The notes under the pieces are model-generated. The model was not told where the DNA came from and did not search any database. It saw only the letters and a program-made list of their open reading frames with translations. DNA of 8,168 nucleotides from a bacterium (GTDB taxonomy: Bacteria > Caldisericota > Caldisericia > B22-G15), in contig JAAYUH010000241.1 in NCBI GenBank assembly GCA_012517755.1, positions 1-8,168 of the forward strand, written 5' to 3'. A program made the translations under genes and the position numbers. Below, in pieces: positions 1-5,155 of this stretch (position 1 is its first letter; each line of letters begins with the position of its first letter).

Positions 1-138
1 ATTTGAAATCTTCTCAGTTGTAACCTCAACAAGAGGTTCATCCTTCTCGACCATATCTCCCTCGTTTTTAAGCCATTTAACAATTTCAACTTCTTTCATT
101 GTAAGTCCCCATTTTGGTACTGTTACATCAATAATCAT
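1..138 (-). CDS. 2-oxo acid dehydrogenase E2 (dihydrolipoyl acyltransferase), N-terminal part
   Basis: The frame reads from ATG at 138 leftwards off the window edge and gives 46 residues. They match the start of a biotinyl/lipoyl domain: MIIDVTVPKWGLTM, a WLKNEGD turn, then EVTTEKIS. In lipoyl domains the lysine at the tip of this last hairpin (Lys43 here) carries lipoate, which accepts the acyl group from E1 and swings it to the E2 core and to E3. The start is fixed by AGGAGG at 150-145, six bases before the ATG. The gene lies downstream of E1 alpha and E1 beta on the same strand, the usual order in Gram-positive-type pyruvate and acetoin dehydrogenase operons. The catalytic domain, and hence the true substrate, lies outside the window. 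Acetyltransferase of a pyruvate or acetoin complex is the likeliest identity; a lipoyl-domain protein of another complex is less likely. Confidence 0.85.
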   Translation of the reverse strand, partial: MIIDVTVPKWGLTMKEVEIVKWLKNEGDMVEKDEPLVEVTTEKISN

Positions 139-338
139 TCTCAACCTCCTATATAGTTAGTTTTATAAAAAGCGGCGTTTCCATAATTTTCCGCTTAGTT
201 AAATTTATTTCTGTAAATAATACTTTTTTATTAATCTTTAGCATATTTGAACTATGAACTTTTTCTTAACATTTAGATTATAAATATTAAATAATAAATT
301 AATATTAAAATCTTCAAGAATAAATATAGTATTTTATT
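139..338 (-). other. E1 beta to E2 spacer with possible leader and weak promoter
   Basis: This very AT-rich stretch has no open frame of note. Read leftwards, it holds a possible weak promoter: TTGAAG at 317-312 and TATTAT at 296-291, with a short 15-base spacer. There is also an isolated TATAAT at 282-277 without a good -35 box. Nearer the E2 gene, a small GC-rich island forms a 6-bp inverted repeat (AAGCGG at 170-175 with CCGCTT at 191-196, 15-base loop). These could give E2 its own promoter and leader, but none is strong. Co-transcription with E1 remains equally possible. Confidence 0.25.
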
Positions 339-361
339 GGGGTGACAAAAGAAGTCACCCC
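339..361 (-). terminator. Perfect 8-bp hairpin after E1 beta
   Basis: GGGGTGAC (339-346) and GTCACCCC (354-361) form a perfect 8-bp stem with a 7-base loop, ending 8 bases beyond the E1 beta stop codon. It is the most GC-rich spot in the neighbourhood. Read leftwards, the bases after it are AATAAAATAC, not a run of T, so it is not a textbook intrinsic terminator. Likely roles are partial termination or 3'-end stabilisation of the E1 alpha/beta message, making E2 expression unequal to E1. Confidence 0.5.
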
Positions 362-369
362 AATATCCT

Positions 370-1335
370 TTATACAATCGATTTTACAGCATTAATAATA
401 TCAACTTCATTTGGAACATAGTATTTTTCAAGTGGTGGAGAGAATGGAACAGGTGAATTAAGTGCACCAATACGCTTGACAGGAGCCTTTAAAGTATTGA
501 AGCAGTCTTCCGCAATATCAGCAGCAATCTCTCCACTCCATGCACCTCTTTTTACCTCTTCAGTTACAATTACCACTTTGTGTGTCTTAGCGACAGAATC
601 ATAAATTGTCTTTTTATCGAGGGGGAATAAAGTTCGTGGATCAACTACTTCTGCCTCAATACCATCTTTAGCAAGTTGATCCGCTGCTTGCAAAGCCTTA
701 TGAACCATAAAACCTGTTGCAACAATTGTCACATCCTTACCTGGTCTTTTTACATCGGCAACACCAAGAGGGATAGGTTCATTCTCGTCTGGAACTTCGC
801 CTTCCGCAGCATAGAGAAGTTTGTGTTCTATAAATAGAACTGGGTTATCGTCTCTGATTGAAGAGATTATAAGGCCGAGAGCGTCTTTTGGAGTTGCTGG
901 AAATACAACCTTTAGGCCGGGGACATGAGTAAACCATGCTTCCAGGGATTGAGAATGCTGTGCTGCAGCAGAAATTCCAGCACCAGCCATTGTTCTAAAA
1001 GTAATAGGAAGCTTGATCTTTCCTCCAAACATATATCTCATTTTAGCTGCTTGGTTAACAATCTGGTCCATTGCTACAGTTATAAAATCTATAAACATAA
1101 TTTCTGCAATAGGTCTACTTCCTGCAGCAGCTGCACCTACCGCTGCACCTGCTATTGCTTCCTCAGTAATAGGTGTATCGCGGACTCTTTCTTCACCAAA
1201 TTCATCTATAAGGCCTGCTGTGACTCCGAAGACACCAAACTTGACATCTTCTCCCATAAGAAATACATTCAGGTCTCTTCTCATTTCACTTCTAATTCCC
1301 TCATTTATCGCTTGGGCAAAATTCATTTTTCTCAT
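370..1335 (-). CDS. Pyruvate/acetoin dehydrogenase E1 component, beta subunit
   Basis: This 321-residue protein has the usual length for E1 beta of heterotetrameric 2-oxo acid dehydrogenases. With E1 alpha it forms the thiamine-diphosphate enzyme that decarboxylates the oxo acid and passes the acyl group to the E2 lipoyl arm in the cytoplasm. Visible family marks are MGED near 27-30, the DTPITEEAIAG stretch (53-63) whose glutamate pairs with the thiamine ring, the QHSQS active-site loop at 126-130, and the C-terminal transketolase-fold signature DPRTLFPLD (232-240). The start at 1335 is preferred over Met4 because GGGAGG at 1346-1341 sits 5 bases before it. The start overlaps the E1 alpha stop (ATGA), implying translational coupling. 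The stop is TAA at 372-370. Pyruvate versus acetoin specificity cannot be settled from this chain, so no symbol is given. Confidence 0.93.
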   Translation of the reverse strand: MRKMNFAQAINEGIRSEMRRDLNVFLMGEDVKFGVFGVTAGLIDEFGEERVRDTPITEEAIAGAAVGAAAAGSRPIAEIMFIDFITVAMDQIVNQAAKMRYMFGGKIKLPITFRTMAGAGISAAAQHSQSLEAWFTHVPGLKVVFPATPKDALGLIISSIRDDNPVLFIEHKLLYAAEGEVPDENEPIPLGVADVKRPGKDVTIVATGFMVHKALQAADQLAKDGIEAEVVDPRTLFPLDKKTIYDSVAKTHKVVIVTEEVKRGAWSGEIAADIAEDCFNTLKAPVKRIGALNSPVPFSPPLEKYYVPNEVDIINAVKSIV

Positions 1336-2318
1336 CTTAACCTCCCTTCTTCAATAAGATCAGTATAAATATCTTTCACGGCCTCGTTGTCCTCTGGATA
1401 AGGACTTTCTTCAGCAAATTTTACAGCATCATCAATTTCCTGTTGAATTCTATTCTGTATCACTTTCAATTCTTCTTCTGTTACCAATTTGTTATTAAGT
1501 AGTTGTTTCTCAAATTTTGGAATAGGATCTTTACGCATCCATTCTTCAACTTCTGCTTTATCGCGATAAAGTTGAGGATCACCTTCAAAGTGTCCATGAA
1601 ATCTATAGGTCTTGGTTTCAAGAAGAGTTGGACCATTTCCTTCCCTTGCCCTTTTAACAGCTTCAACTGCTGCTTCATAAACTGCAAGCACATCCATTCC
1701 ATCAACAGTAACACCAGGAATACCATAAGCAGTAGCTCTCTGTGAAATATCTGTTATCACCTGATGTCTCTTCTGTGGTGTAAATTCTCCATATTGGTTA
1801 TTCTCGCAAACATAAACAATAGGAAGTTTCCAGAGAGAACCCATATTTATCGATTCGTGGAAAGTACCTTGGTTGCTTGCTCCGTCTCCAAAGAAACATA
1901 CAACAACCTGGTCACTTTTTCTTAACTTTATAGATAGTGCGGCACCTGTTGCAATAGGAAGACCTGCACCAACAATTCCATTTGCTCCAAGAATACCTTT
2001 CTCTGCGTCTGCGATATGCATTGATCCACCTTTTCCTTTACAGTATCCAGTGATTTTTCCATAAAGTTCTGCCATCATATATTTTGGCTCTCCACCTTTT
2101 GCAATGACATTACCATGACCTCTATGAGTGCTTGTAATGTAATCATCATCCTTTAAAGCGGCACACACACCCACACCACTTGCTTCCTCTCCGATATACA
2201 GATGGATAAATCCAGGAAGTTTCGCCTTAGCAAATAATTCTGAGGCTTTCTCTTCAAACTTCCTAATTCTTACCATCCTTTCATACATAGTAAGTAAGGT
2301 TTCTTTCGGAATTTCCAT
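1332..2318 (-). CDS. Pyruvate/acetoin dehydrogenase E1 component, alpha subunit
   Basis: This 328-residue protein is of normal length for bacterial E1 alpha. It carries the thiamine-diphosphate/Mg motif beginning GDGASNQG (144-151) and closing with the ENN asparagines at 172-174. It also has the STHRGHG loop (63-69) and the GKGGSMHI stretch (96-102). The loop at 238-248 reads YRFHGHFEGDP, where mitochondrial pyruvate E1 alpha has the phosphorylated SMSDP. The FEGDP form is what I recall from acetoin dehydrogenase-like and many bacterial E1 alphas, so acetoin is a real alternative substrate. The start is fixed by AAGGAGG at 2330-2324, five bases upstream. It is the first gene of the leftward operon; its TGA stop overlaps the E1 beta ATG. 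The leader contains a perfect inverted repeat and, beyond it, a decayed copy of this same gene start. Confidence 0.93.
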   Translation of the reverse strand: MEIPKETLLTMYERMVRIRKFEEKASELFAKAKLPGFIHLYIGEEASGVGVCAALKDDDYITSTHRGHGNVIAKGGEPKYMMAELYGKITGYCKGKGGSMHIADAEKGILGANGIVGAGLPIATGAALSIKLRKSDQVVVCFFGDGASNQGTFHESINMGSLWKLPIVYVCENNQYGEFTPQKRHQVITDISQRATAYGIPGVTVDGMDVLAVYEAAVEAVKRAREGNGPTLLETKTYRFHGHFEGDPQLYRDKAEVEEWMRKDPIPKFEKQLLNNKLVTEEELKVIQNRIQQEIDDAVKFAEESPYPEDNEAVKDIYTDLIEEGRLR

Positions 2319-2343
2319 ACCTTCCTCCTTTTTTATTTTTTCT

Positions 2344-2360
2344 CCGGAAAAAATTTCCGG
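2344..2360 (-). promoter_or_regulatory. Inverted repeat in the E1 alpha leader
   Basis: CCGGAAA (2344-2350) and TTTCCGG (2354-2360) are perfect arms separated by three bases. In the leftward message this lies just before the purine-rich stretch holding the Shine-Dalgarno site, 26 bases from the start codon. It could be a transcription-factor operator or an RNA hairpin acting on initiation. It is not followed by a T run on either strand, so a terminator is unlikely. In the older duplicate at 2501-2508 only one arm (TCTCCGGA) survives. Confidence 0.35.
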
Positions 2361-2383
2361 CTATTACGGTTTTAAATCCCTTA

Positions 2384-2478
2384 CCCTGACAAATAGTTCC
2401 GATGCTCCATCCTATAATTTCTTGATTTTTACAATTCCTTCACACATGGTAAGCAAAGTTTTTTTGGATTTTTTTCAA
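2384..2478 (-). pseudogene. Relic of a second E1 alpha gene (N-terminal fragment)
   Basis: Read leftwards, this fragment gives TLLTMCEGIVKIKKL, stop, DGASELFVR. The intact E1 alpha has TLLTMYERMVRIRKF, EE, KASELFAK at the same place. The relic has a TAG at 2414-2412 where the intact gene has a sense codon. Its start is degraded: TTG at 2478-2476 replaces ATG, an A run has gained a base, and the Shine-Dalgarno site is lost. The fragment ends abruptly where the leader of the intact gene begins. Many differences are synonymous or conservative (Arg/Lys, Met/Ile), suggesting the copy was a working paralogue before decay. It is too short to encode an enzyme. Confidence 0.7.
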
Positions 2479-2615
2479 CTTTTTTCTAATTTTTATTTTT
2501 TCTCCGGATACACTTTTTAGACTCTGACTATTTTAAAATCCTTTAGAACATCACAAAACTCTACAATTATATTTAAATTATCTACAATCAACATATAGCT
2601 ATATTTAAATCTATG

Positions 2616-2711
2616 CTATGTTCCGCCTTGGATAATCTTATACCTCATCTTTCTTAATCTTTTAAGGGTTTCGGTATAATTTTCTATGTTGAGAAAGATG
2701 GTGAAAACTTT
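2616..2711 (-). pseudogene. Possible coding relic 1 (31-residue open frame, no start)
   Basis: This frame, bounded by TGA at 2714-2712 and TAG at 2618-2616, reads like the C-terminal tail of a basic protein: KVFTIFLNIENY, then TETLKRLRKMRYK, then IIQGGT. It has no ATG at a sensible place and no ribosome site. I do not recognise the family. The amino-acid mix looks protein-like, but a frame this short in AT-rich DNA can arise by chance. Confidence 0.2.
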
Positions 2712-2726
2712 TCACTTTTTTATCTC
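2691..2726 (+). terminator. Imperfect 36-base palindrome with T tail (terminator-like on plus strand)
   Basis: The core GTGAAAA (2701-2707), C, TTTTCAC (2709-2715) is a perfect inverted repeat followed on the plus strand by six T (2716-2721). GAGA (2691-2694) and TCTC (2723-2726) extend the symmetry outward with mismatches. On the plus strand this resembles a short intrinsic terminator with a low-GC stem. No rightward gene ends here, so it may serve a lost gene or an antisense transcript, or be a mere palindrome. Confidence 0.3.
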
Positions 2727-2831
2727 AATAATTTAGTATATAAACTTTAGTCATCAAGAGGTTGAATTAATTTCCGCTGAACATTTCCAATATCAAATGC
2801 TGAATGTTATTTTGAATAGTTTTTTTGATCT

Positions 2832-3014
2832 TTAAGAATCATAGACGGCAATCTGTAATACACTAGTATAAAGTAGCTTATTTATTGCCTTTATCACCTC
2901 CCTTCTTTTTAAGCTTTCATAAGATAGCTTTGTTAACTTTTTCAAGTTTCCAAGATTAGTAACTTTTACAACCTTGAAACTAACTTGTCTACTGCTTCTA
3001 TCGGACTATATCCT
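2832..3014 (-). pseudogene. Possible frameshifted coding relic 2
   Basis: Two overlapping minus-strand frames look protein-like and could be one gene broken by a frameshift. The first ends YSGYSPIEAVDKLVSRL with a stop at 2968-2966. The second is open from 3005 to a TAA at 2834-2832 and encodes 57 residues, including KVTNLGNLKKLTKLSYESLK and REVIKAINKLLYTSVLQIAV. It has no ATG start. A GGGAGGTGAT sequence at about 2905-2896 matches the anti-16S sequence well, but no start codon follows at a useful distance. I do not recognise the product; a transposase remnant is one possibility without direct support. Confidence 0.22.
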
Positions 3015-3034
3015 GAGTAGATTGTTCTAAATTA

Positions 3035-3043
3035 ATTATACCA
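3035..3043 (-). promoter_or_regulatory. Candidate extended -10 element, leftward
   Basis: Read leftwards the sequence is TGGTATAAT, a perfect extended -10 (TGnTATAAT). No TTGACA-like box lies 16-18 bases upstream. If used, it would start RNA near 3028, covering the relics and reaching E1 alpha through about 700 bases of leader, or it may be a leftover promoter of relic 2. Confidence 0.3.
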
Positions 3044-3224
3044 CAATTTTAAAAATTTTGTGAGTTTGTATTAACTCCATAACCTACCTTTCAAAATTAA
3101 AATCAGAGTATATATTTTGTAACGCAATTTTTATTTAAAGGATAATGATTAAAATTACTTTGTATATATAAACTAAGTAGTTAATAAGATCTTTATTGAA
3201 TTTATTTATATAAAAGAAACAAAC

Positions 3225-3280
3225 AATGTTAAATTGGGGACTGACCCTTTTTAATTGGGGACTGACCCTTTTTTAACATT
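3225..3280. repeat. Tandem 21-bp repeat within a 9-bp inverted repeat (REP/IS200-end-like)
   Basis: A 21-base unit, AATTGGGGACTGACCCTTTTT, occurs twice without a mismatch and without a gap (3232-3252 and 3253-3273). The pair is framed by AATGTTAAA (3225-3233) and TTTAACATT (3272-3280), perfect inverted arms that touch the repeat. GGGG of the first unit and CCC of the second lie just inside the arms, so the whole could fold into a hairpin. From memory, GGGGACTGACCC-type words accompany REP-like elements and IS200-family transposases in many bacteria; that link is not shown by this window, which has no such transposase. The T run after each unit could also aid termination of rightward transcripts. 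Confidence 0.75.
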
Positions 3281-3306
3281 TTTAATATCAACAAGACATT
3301 GAACAA

Positions 3307-3312
3307 TATAAT
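3307..3312 (+). promoter_or_regulatory. Candidate -10 box upstream of the MoxR gene
   Basis: TATAAT lies 54 bases before the MoxR ATG, and a start of transcription near 3319 would give a leader of about 47 bases. No good -35 box stands 16-18 bases upstream, and that leader would carry no Shine-Dalgarno site. It is an alternative to the box at 3354. Confidence 0.25.
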
Positions 3313-3353
3313 TGAAACTTTTAAAGAAAATAAAATATATTTTAAAGTTATTA

Positions 3354-3359
3354 TATAAT
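3354..3359 (+). promoter_or_regulatory. -10 box positioned for a leaderless MoxR mRNA
   Basis: A perfect TATAAT ends 6 bases before the MoxR ATG at 3366, so the expected transcription start falls on or next to the start codon. There is no Shine-Dalgarno sequence in front of this ATG, which agrees with a leaderless message. The -35 region is not recognisable, so the call rests on the -10 match and the spacing in a very AT-rich context. Confidence 0.35.
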
Positions 3360-3365
3360 TTAAAT

Positions 3366-4292
3366 ATGGAGAGAATCAGAATTAGAGAAATCATAGAATT
3401 TTTAGGAAAGTTCCTTCAGGGTAAAGAAAAAGCAATTGAACTTGCTTTAATATCCCTATTTTCTAAAGGCCATCTTCTTATTGAAGATTTACCTGGACTT
3501 GGAAAGACAACTCTCGCAATAGGTTTATCGAGGAGTTTAGGCCTCTCTTTTGGAAGAGTTCAAGCTACCTCAGATTTGCTACCAACAGATATAACAGGTT
3601 TATCAATATATAATAAATCACTCGGAGAGTTTGAGTTTCACCCAGGACCAATTTTTAATAATATACTTCTTGTTGATGAAATCAACAGAGCAACTCCAAA
3701 AACACAATCTGCTCTCCTTGAAGCAATGGCAGAAAAACAGGTTACAGTAGATGGTAAAACTTATAAATTACCAAACCCATTTTTTGTTATTGCAACTCAA
3801 AATCCCATTGAACTTTTTGGTACATTTCCATTACCAGAATCACAATTGGACAGATTTATAATGAAAATCTCTTTAGGATATCCTGATAGAGAGGAACTGA
3901 AGGAAATTTTAAAATTGGGTAGCTCAAGAGAAGAATTATATAATATTGAACCTATAATATCAAAAGATGAAATAATAAAGATACAAGATTTTATTAAAAA
4001 CAATATCTATATCTCAGATAAAGTCATTGAATATATTCTTGAAATAGTTGAAATAACAAAGAGAAGCAAATTTTTATATGCAGGAATATCAACAAGAGGT
4101 AGCTTGGCAATAACTTATACTGCAAAAGCAAATGCATATTTAAAGGGAAGGGATTATGTTATTCCTGAAGATATAAAAGATTTGATTGATTATGTTATCC
4201 CGCATAGAGTAATTTTTAAAGAAGAATATGAGAATTTAAATAAAAAGGAGATCATAAAATCAATAATAGAAGAAGTACCTACCCCAGCTTAA
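3366..4292 (+). CDS. MoxR-family AAA+ ATPase
   Basis: This 308-residue protein is of typical MoxR length. The nucleotide site is complete: Walker A PGLGKTT (43-49), Walker B LLVDEINRA (101-109), sensor 1 in IATQNP (142-147), the arginine region ESQLDRF (158-164) and a sensor-2 region GISTRGS (240-246). MoxR proteins are AAA+ chaperone-like ATPases thought to activate or assemble partners that often contain von Willebrand A or DUF58 domains; a DUF58 gene follows directly. The frame stays open 18 codons further up to a TTG at 3312, but that extension is lysine/leucine-rich, lacks a ribosome site and is not like the family, so ATG 3366 was chosen. It is the first gene of a three-gene operon and overlaps the next frame by 34 bases. 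The exact substrate is unknown. Confidence 0.92.
   Translation: MERIRIREIIEFLGKFLQGKEKAIELALISLFSKGHLLIEDLPGLGKTTLAIGLSRSLGLSFGRVQATSDLLPTDITGLSIYNKSLGEFEFHPGPIFNNILLVDEINRATPKTQSALLEAMAEKQVTVDGKTYKLPNPFFVIATQNPIELFGTFPLPESQLDRFIMKISLGYPDREELKEILKLGSSREELYNIEPIISKDEIIKIQDFIKNNIYISDKVIEYILEIVEITKRSKFLYAGISTRGSLAITYTAKANAYLKGRDYVIPEDIKDLIDYVIPHRVIFKEEYENLNKKEIIKSIIEEVPTPA
4245..4250 (+). promoter_or_regulatory. Shine-Dalgarno site inside the MoxR gene, for the DUF58 gene
   Basis: AAGGAG lies near the 3' end of the MoxR gene. Eight bases further on, at 4259, an AUC codon is in frame with the DUF58 protein. No ATG, GTG or TTG stands at a usable distance. It is the clearest ribosome site seen in the three-gene operon, which makes it the main argument for where DUF58 translation begins. 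Confidence 0.45.
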
Positions 4293-5155
4293 TTAAAATT
4301 ACAGGGGCAGGATATTTTTATATAATAATCACAATCTTTCTTGGCGTTGCTGCTATAAATACAGGAAATAATTTGCTTTTTTTAATTACATCCTTCCTCT
4401 TGAGTTTTATGGGAATCTCTGGTTTTTTTGGTAAAAATAACATAACAAGAGTTAAATGTGATATTGAATTTCCTAATGAGATTTATGCTAATAGTGAATG
4501 TCCAATTTCAATAAATTTAATAAATCAAAAACCATCTTATCCTATTTTTCTAATCAAGGTAAAAATTTTTAATAAATCGACTCTTTTTCCCTTTTTTGAA
4601 AAAAATGACAAAAAACTTCTTAACATCAATTTACAAAAAAGAGGTAAATATATTTTAGATAAAATAGAAATTTCATCCCCTTTTCCTTTCAACTTTTTTG
4701 TAAGATACTATGTTTTTAAAGAAAATATAGAATTTGTTGTTTTCCCTGAACCAAAAAAAGGTTTGACTGAGTATCTTTTTGATAAAAGAACTAAGAGAGG
4801 GGAGTTTGAGACAAATTTGAAAAAGGGATATGAAGATGAAATGATTTCAATAAAAGATTATATTTTAGGAACTCCATTAAAATATGTTGACTGGAAAAGT
4901 ACAGCAAAAACTGATAGTTTAAAAATAAAAGAGCTTTCAAGTTTAATTGATAAACCATTAATTGTTGATTTTGATTCTATATTTATTAAAAATTTAGAGG
5001 ATAAAATATCTTTAGTTACATTTTTTATTTTAGATTCAATAAAAAGAAATATTCCTGTAGGTCTTAAAATTAATAAAAAAATATATAAACCAGAAATCTC
5101 TTCATTTCATAAAATTAATATGTTAACTGAACTTGCTTTATATGAAAAAGTATAG
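4259..5155 (+). CDS. DUF58-domain membrane protein (start codon uncertain)
   Basis: The frame is open from 4244 to the TAG at 5155. Conserved DUF58 features begin well before the first usual start codon: TGAGYFYI, a first membrane segment, GVAAINTGNNLLFL, then a second membrane segment ending near GKNNI. The TTG at 4373 would cut this in the NTGNNLL motif, and the ATG at 4409 would remove more. I therefore place the start at AUC 4259 behind AAGGAG, giving 298 residues; AUU at 4292 or 4298 are alternatives. A -1 frameshift from MoxR or a sequence error is also possible. The DUF58 hallmark YVDWKSTAKT is at about 209-218, followed by a VWA-like end (DFDSI; ISLVTFFILDSIKRNIPVGL) in which the metal-site DxSxS is not intact. 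The partner proteins are probably the neighbouring MoxR ATPase and transglutaminase-like protein. Confidence 0.8.
   Translation: MNNRRSTYPSLIKITGAGYFYIIITIFLGVAAINTGNNLLFLITSFLLSFMGISGFFGKNNITRVKCDIEFPNEIYANSECPISINLINQKPSYPIFLIKVKIFNKSTLFPFFEKNDKKLLNINLQKRGKYILDKIEISSPFPFNFFVRYYVFKENIEFVVFPEPKKGLTEYLFDKRTKRGEFETNLKKGYEDEMISIKDYILGTPLKYVDWKSTAKTDSLKIKELSSLIDKPLIVDFDSIFIKNLEDKISLVTFFILDSIKRNIPVGLKINKKIYKPEISSFHKINMLTELALYEKV

Larger units (their letters stand above)
2230..2546 (-). repeat. Diverged tandem duplication of the E1 alpha 5' end and leader
   Basis: Two units of about 160 bases lie head to tail, meeting near 2384. The left unit (about 2230-2384) is the first 30 codons of the intact E1 alpha gene plus its leader. 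The right unit (about 2384-2546) repeats both parts in the same order. Shared leader landmarks are TTTTTATTTTTTCTCCGGA (ending at 2348 and at 2508) and AAATCC(C/T)TTA near 2374 and 2536. Over 78 aligned bases of the coding part I count about 70% identity by eye, with no gap. The leader part is less conserved. Confidence 0.7.
2547..3224. other. Long gene-free, AT-rich spacer with decayed sequence
   Basis: No intact gene is visible on either strand here. The stretch holds two short frames that may be coding relics (2616-2711 and 2832-3014, minus strand), a 36-base imperfect palindrome (2691-2726) and a 12-bp palindrome ATATAGCTATAT (2593-2604). The word TCTACAAT occurs at 2560 and again at 2581, 21 bases apart. 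Two TATAAT boxes point leftwards: 2571-2566 (no good -35 box) and 3040-3035 (extended form). I could not identify one convincing promoter for the E1 operon. Confidence 0.5.

Noticed and set aside
925..1368. Plus-strand open frames of 147 and 114 codons opposite the E1 beta gene
   Set aside because: They lie entirely antisense to a well-supported gene, have Cys/Ser-rich or skewed composition typical of shadow frames, and lack ribosome sites.
1481..2064. Open frames of 63-81 codons on both strands within E1 alpha
   Set aside because: Shadows of the E1 alpha reading frame; no start signal and no family resemblance.
2616..2700. A third tandem copy of the E1 alpha start
   Set aside because: Short matches such as CCGCCTTGG-ATAAT against CGCCTTAGCAAATAAT exist, but the order and spacing do not hold over a useful length; chance in AT-rich DNA is enough.
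3042..3062. Terminator at CACAATTTTAAAAATTTTGTG
   Set aside because: Only the outer five base pairs match; the centre does not pair, and no gene ends nearby.
3232..3273. CRISPR array
   Set aside because: Only two abutting 21-base units, no spacers between them and no cas genes.
3312..3365. TTG start for MoxR giving 18 extra residues
   Set aside because: The extension is low-complexity, not like the MoxR N-terminus, and no Shine-Dalgarno site precedes it; the ATG at 3366 matches the family better.
4373..4411. TTG 4373 or ATG 4409 as the DUF58 start
   Set aside because: Both delete the conserved first membrane segment and part of the NTGNNLL region, while the frame is open and family-like further upstream.
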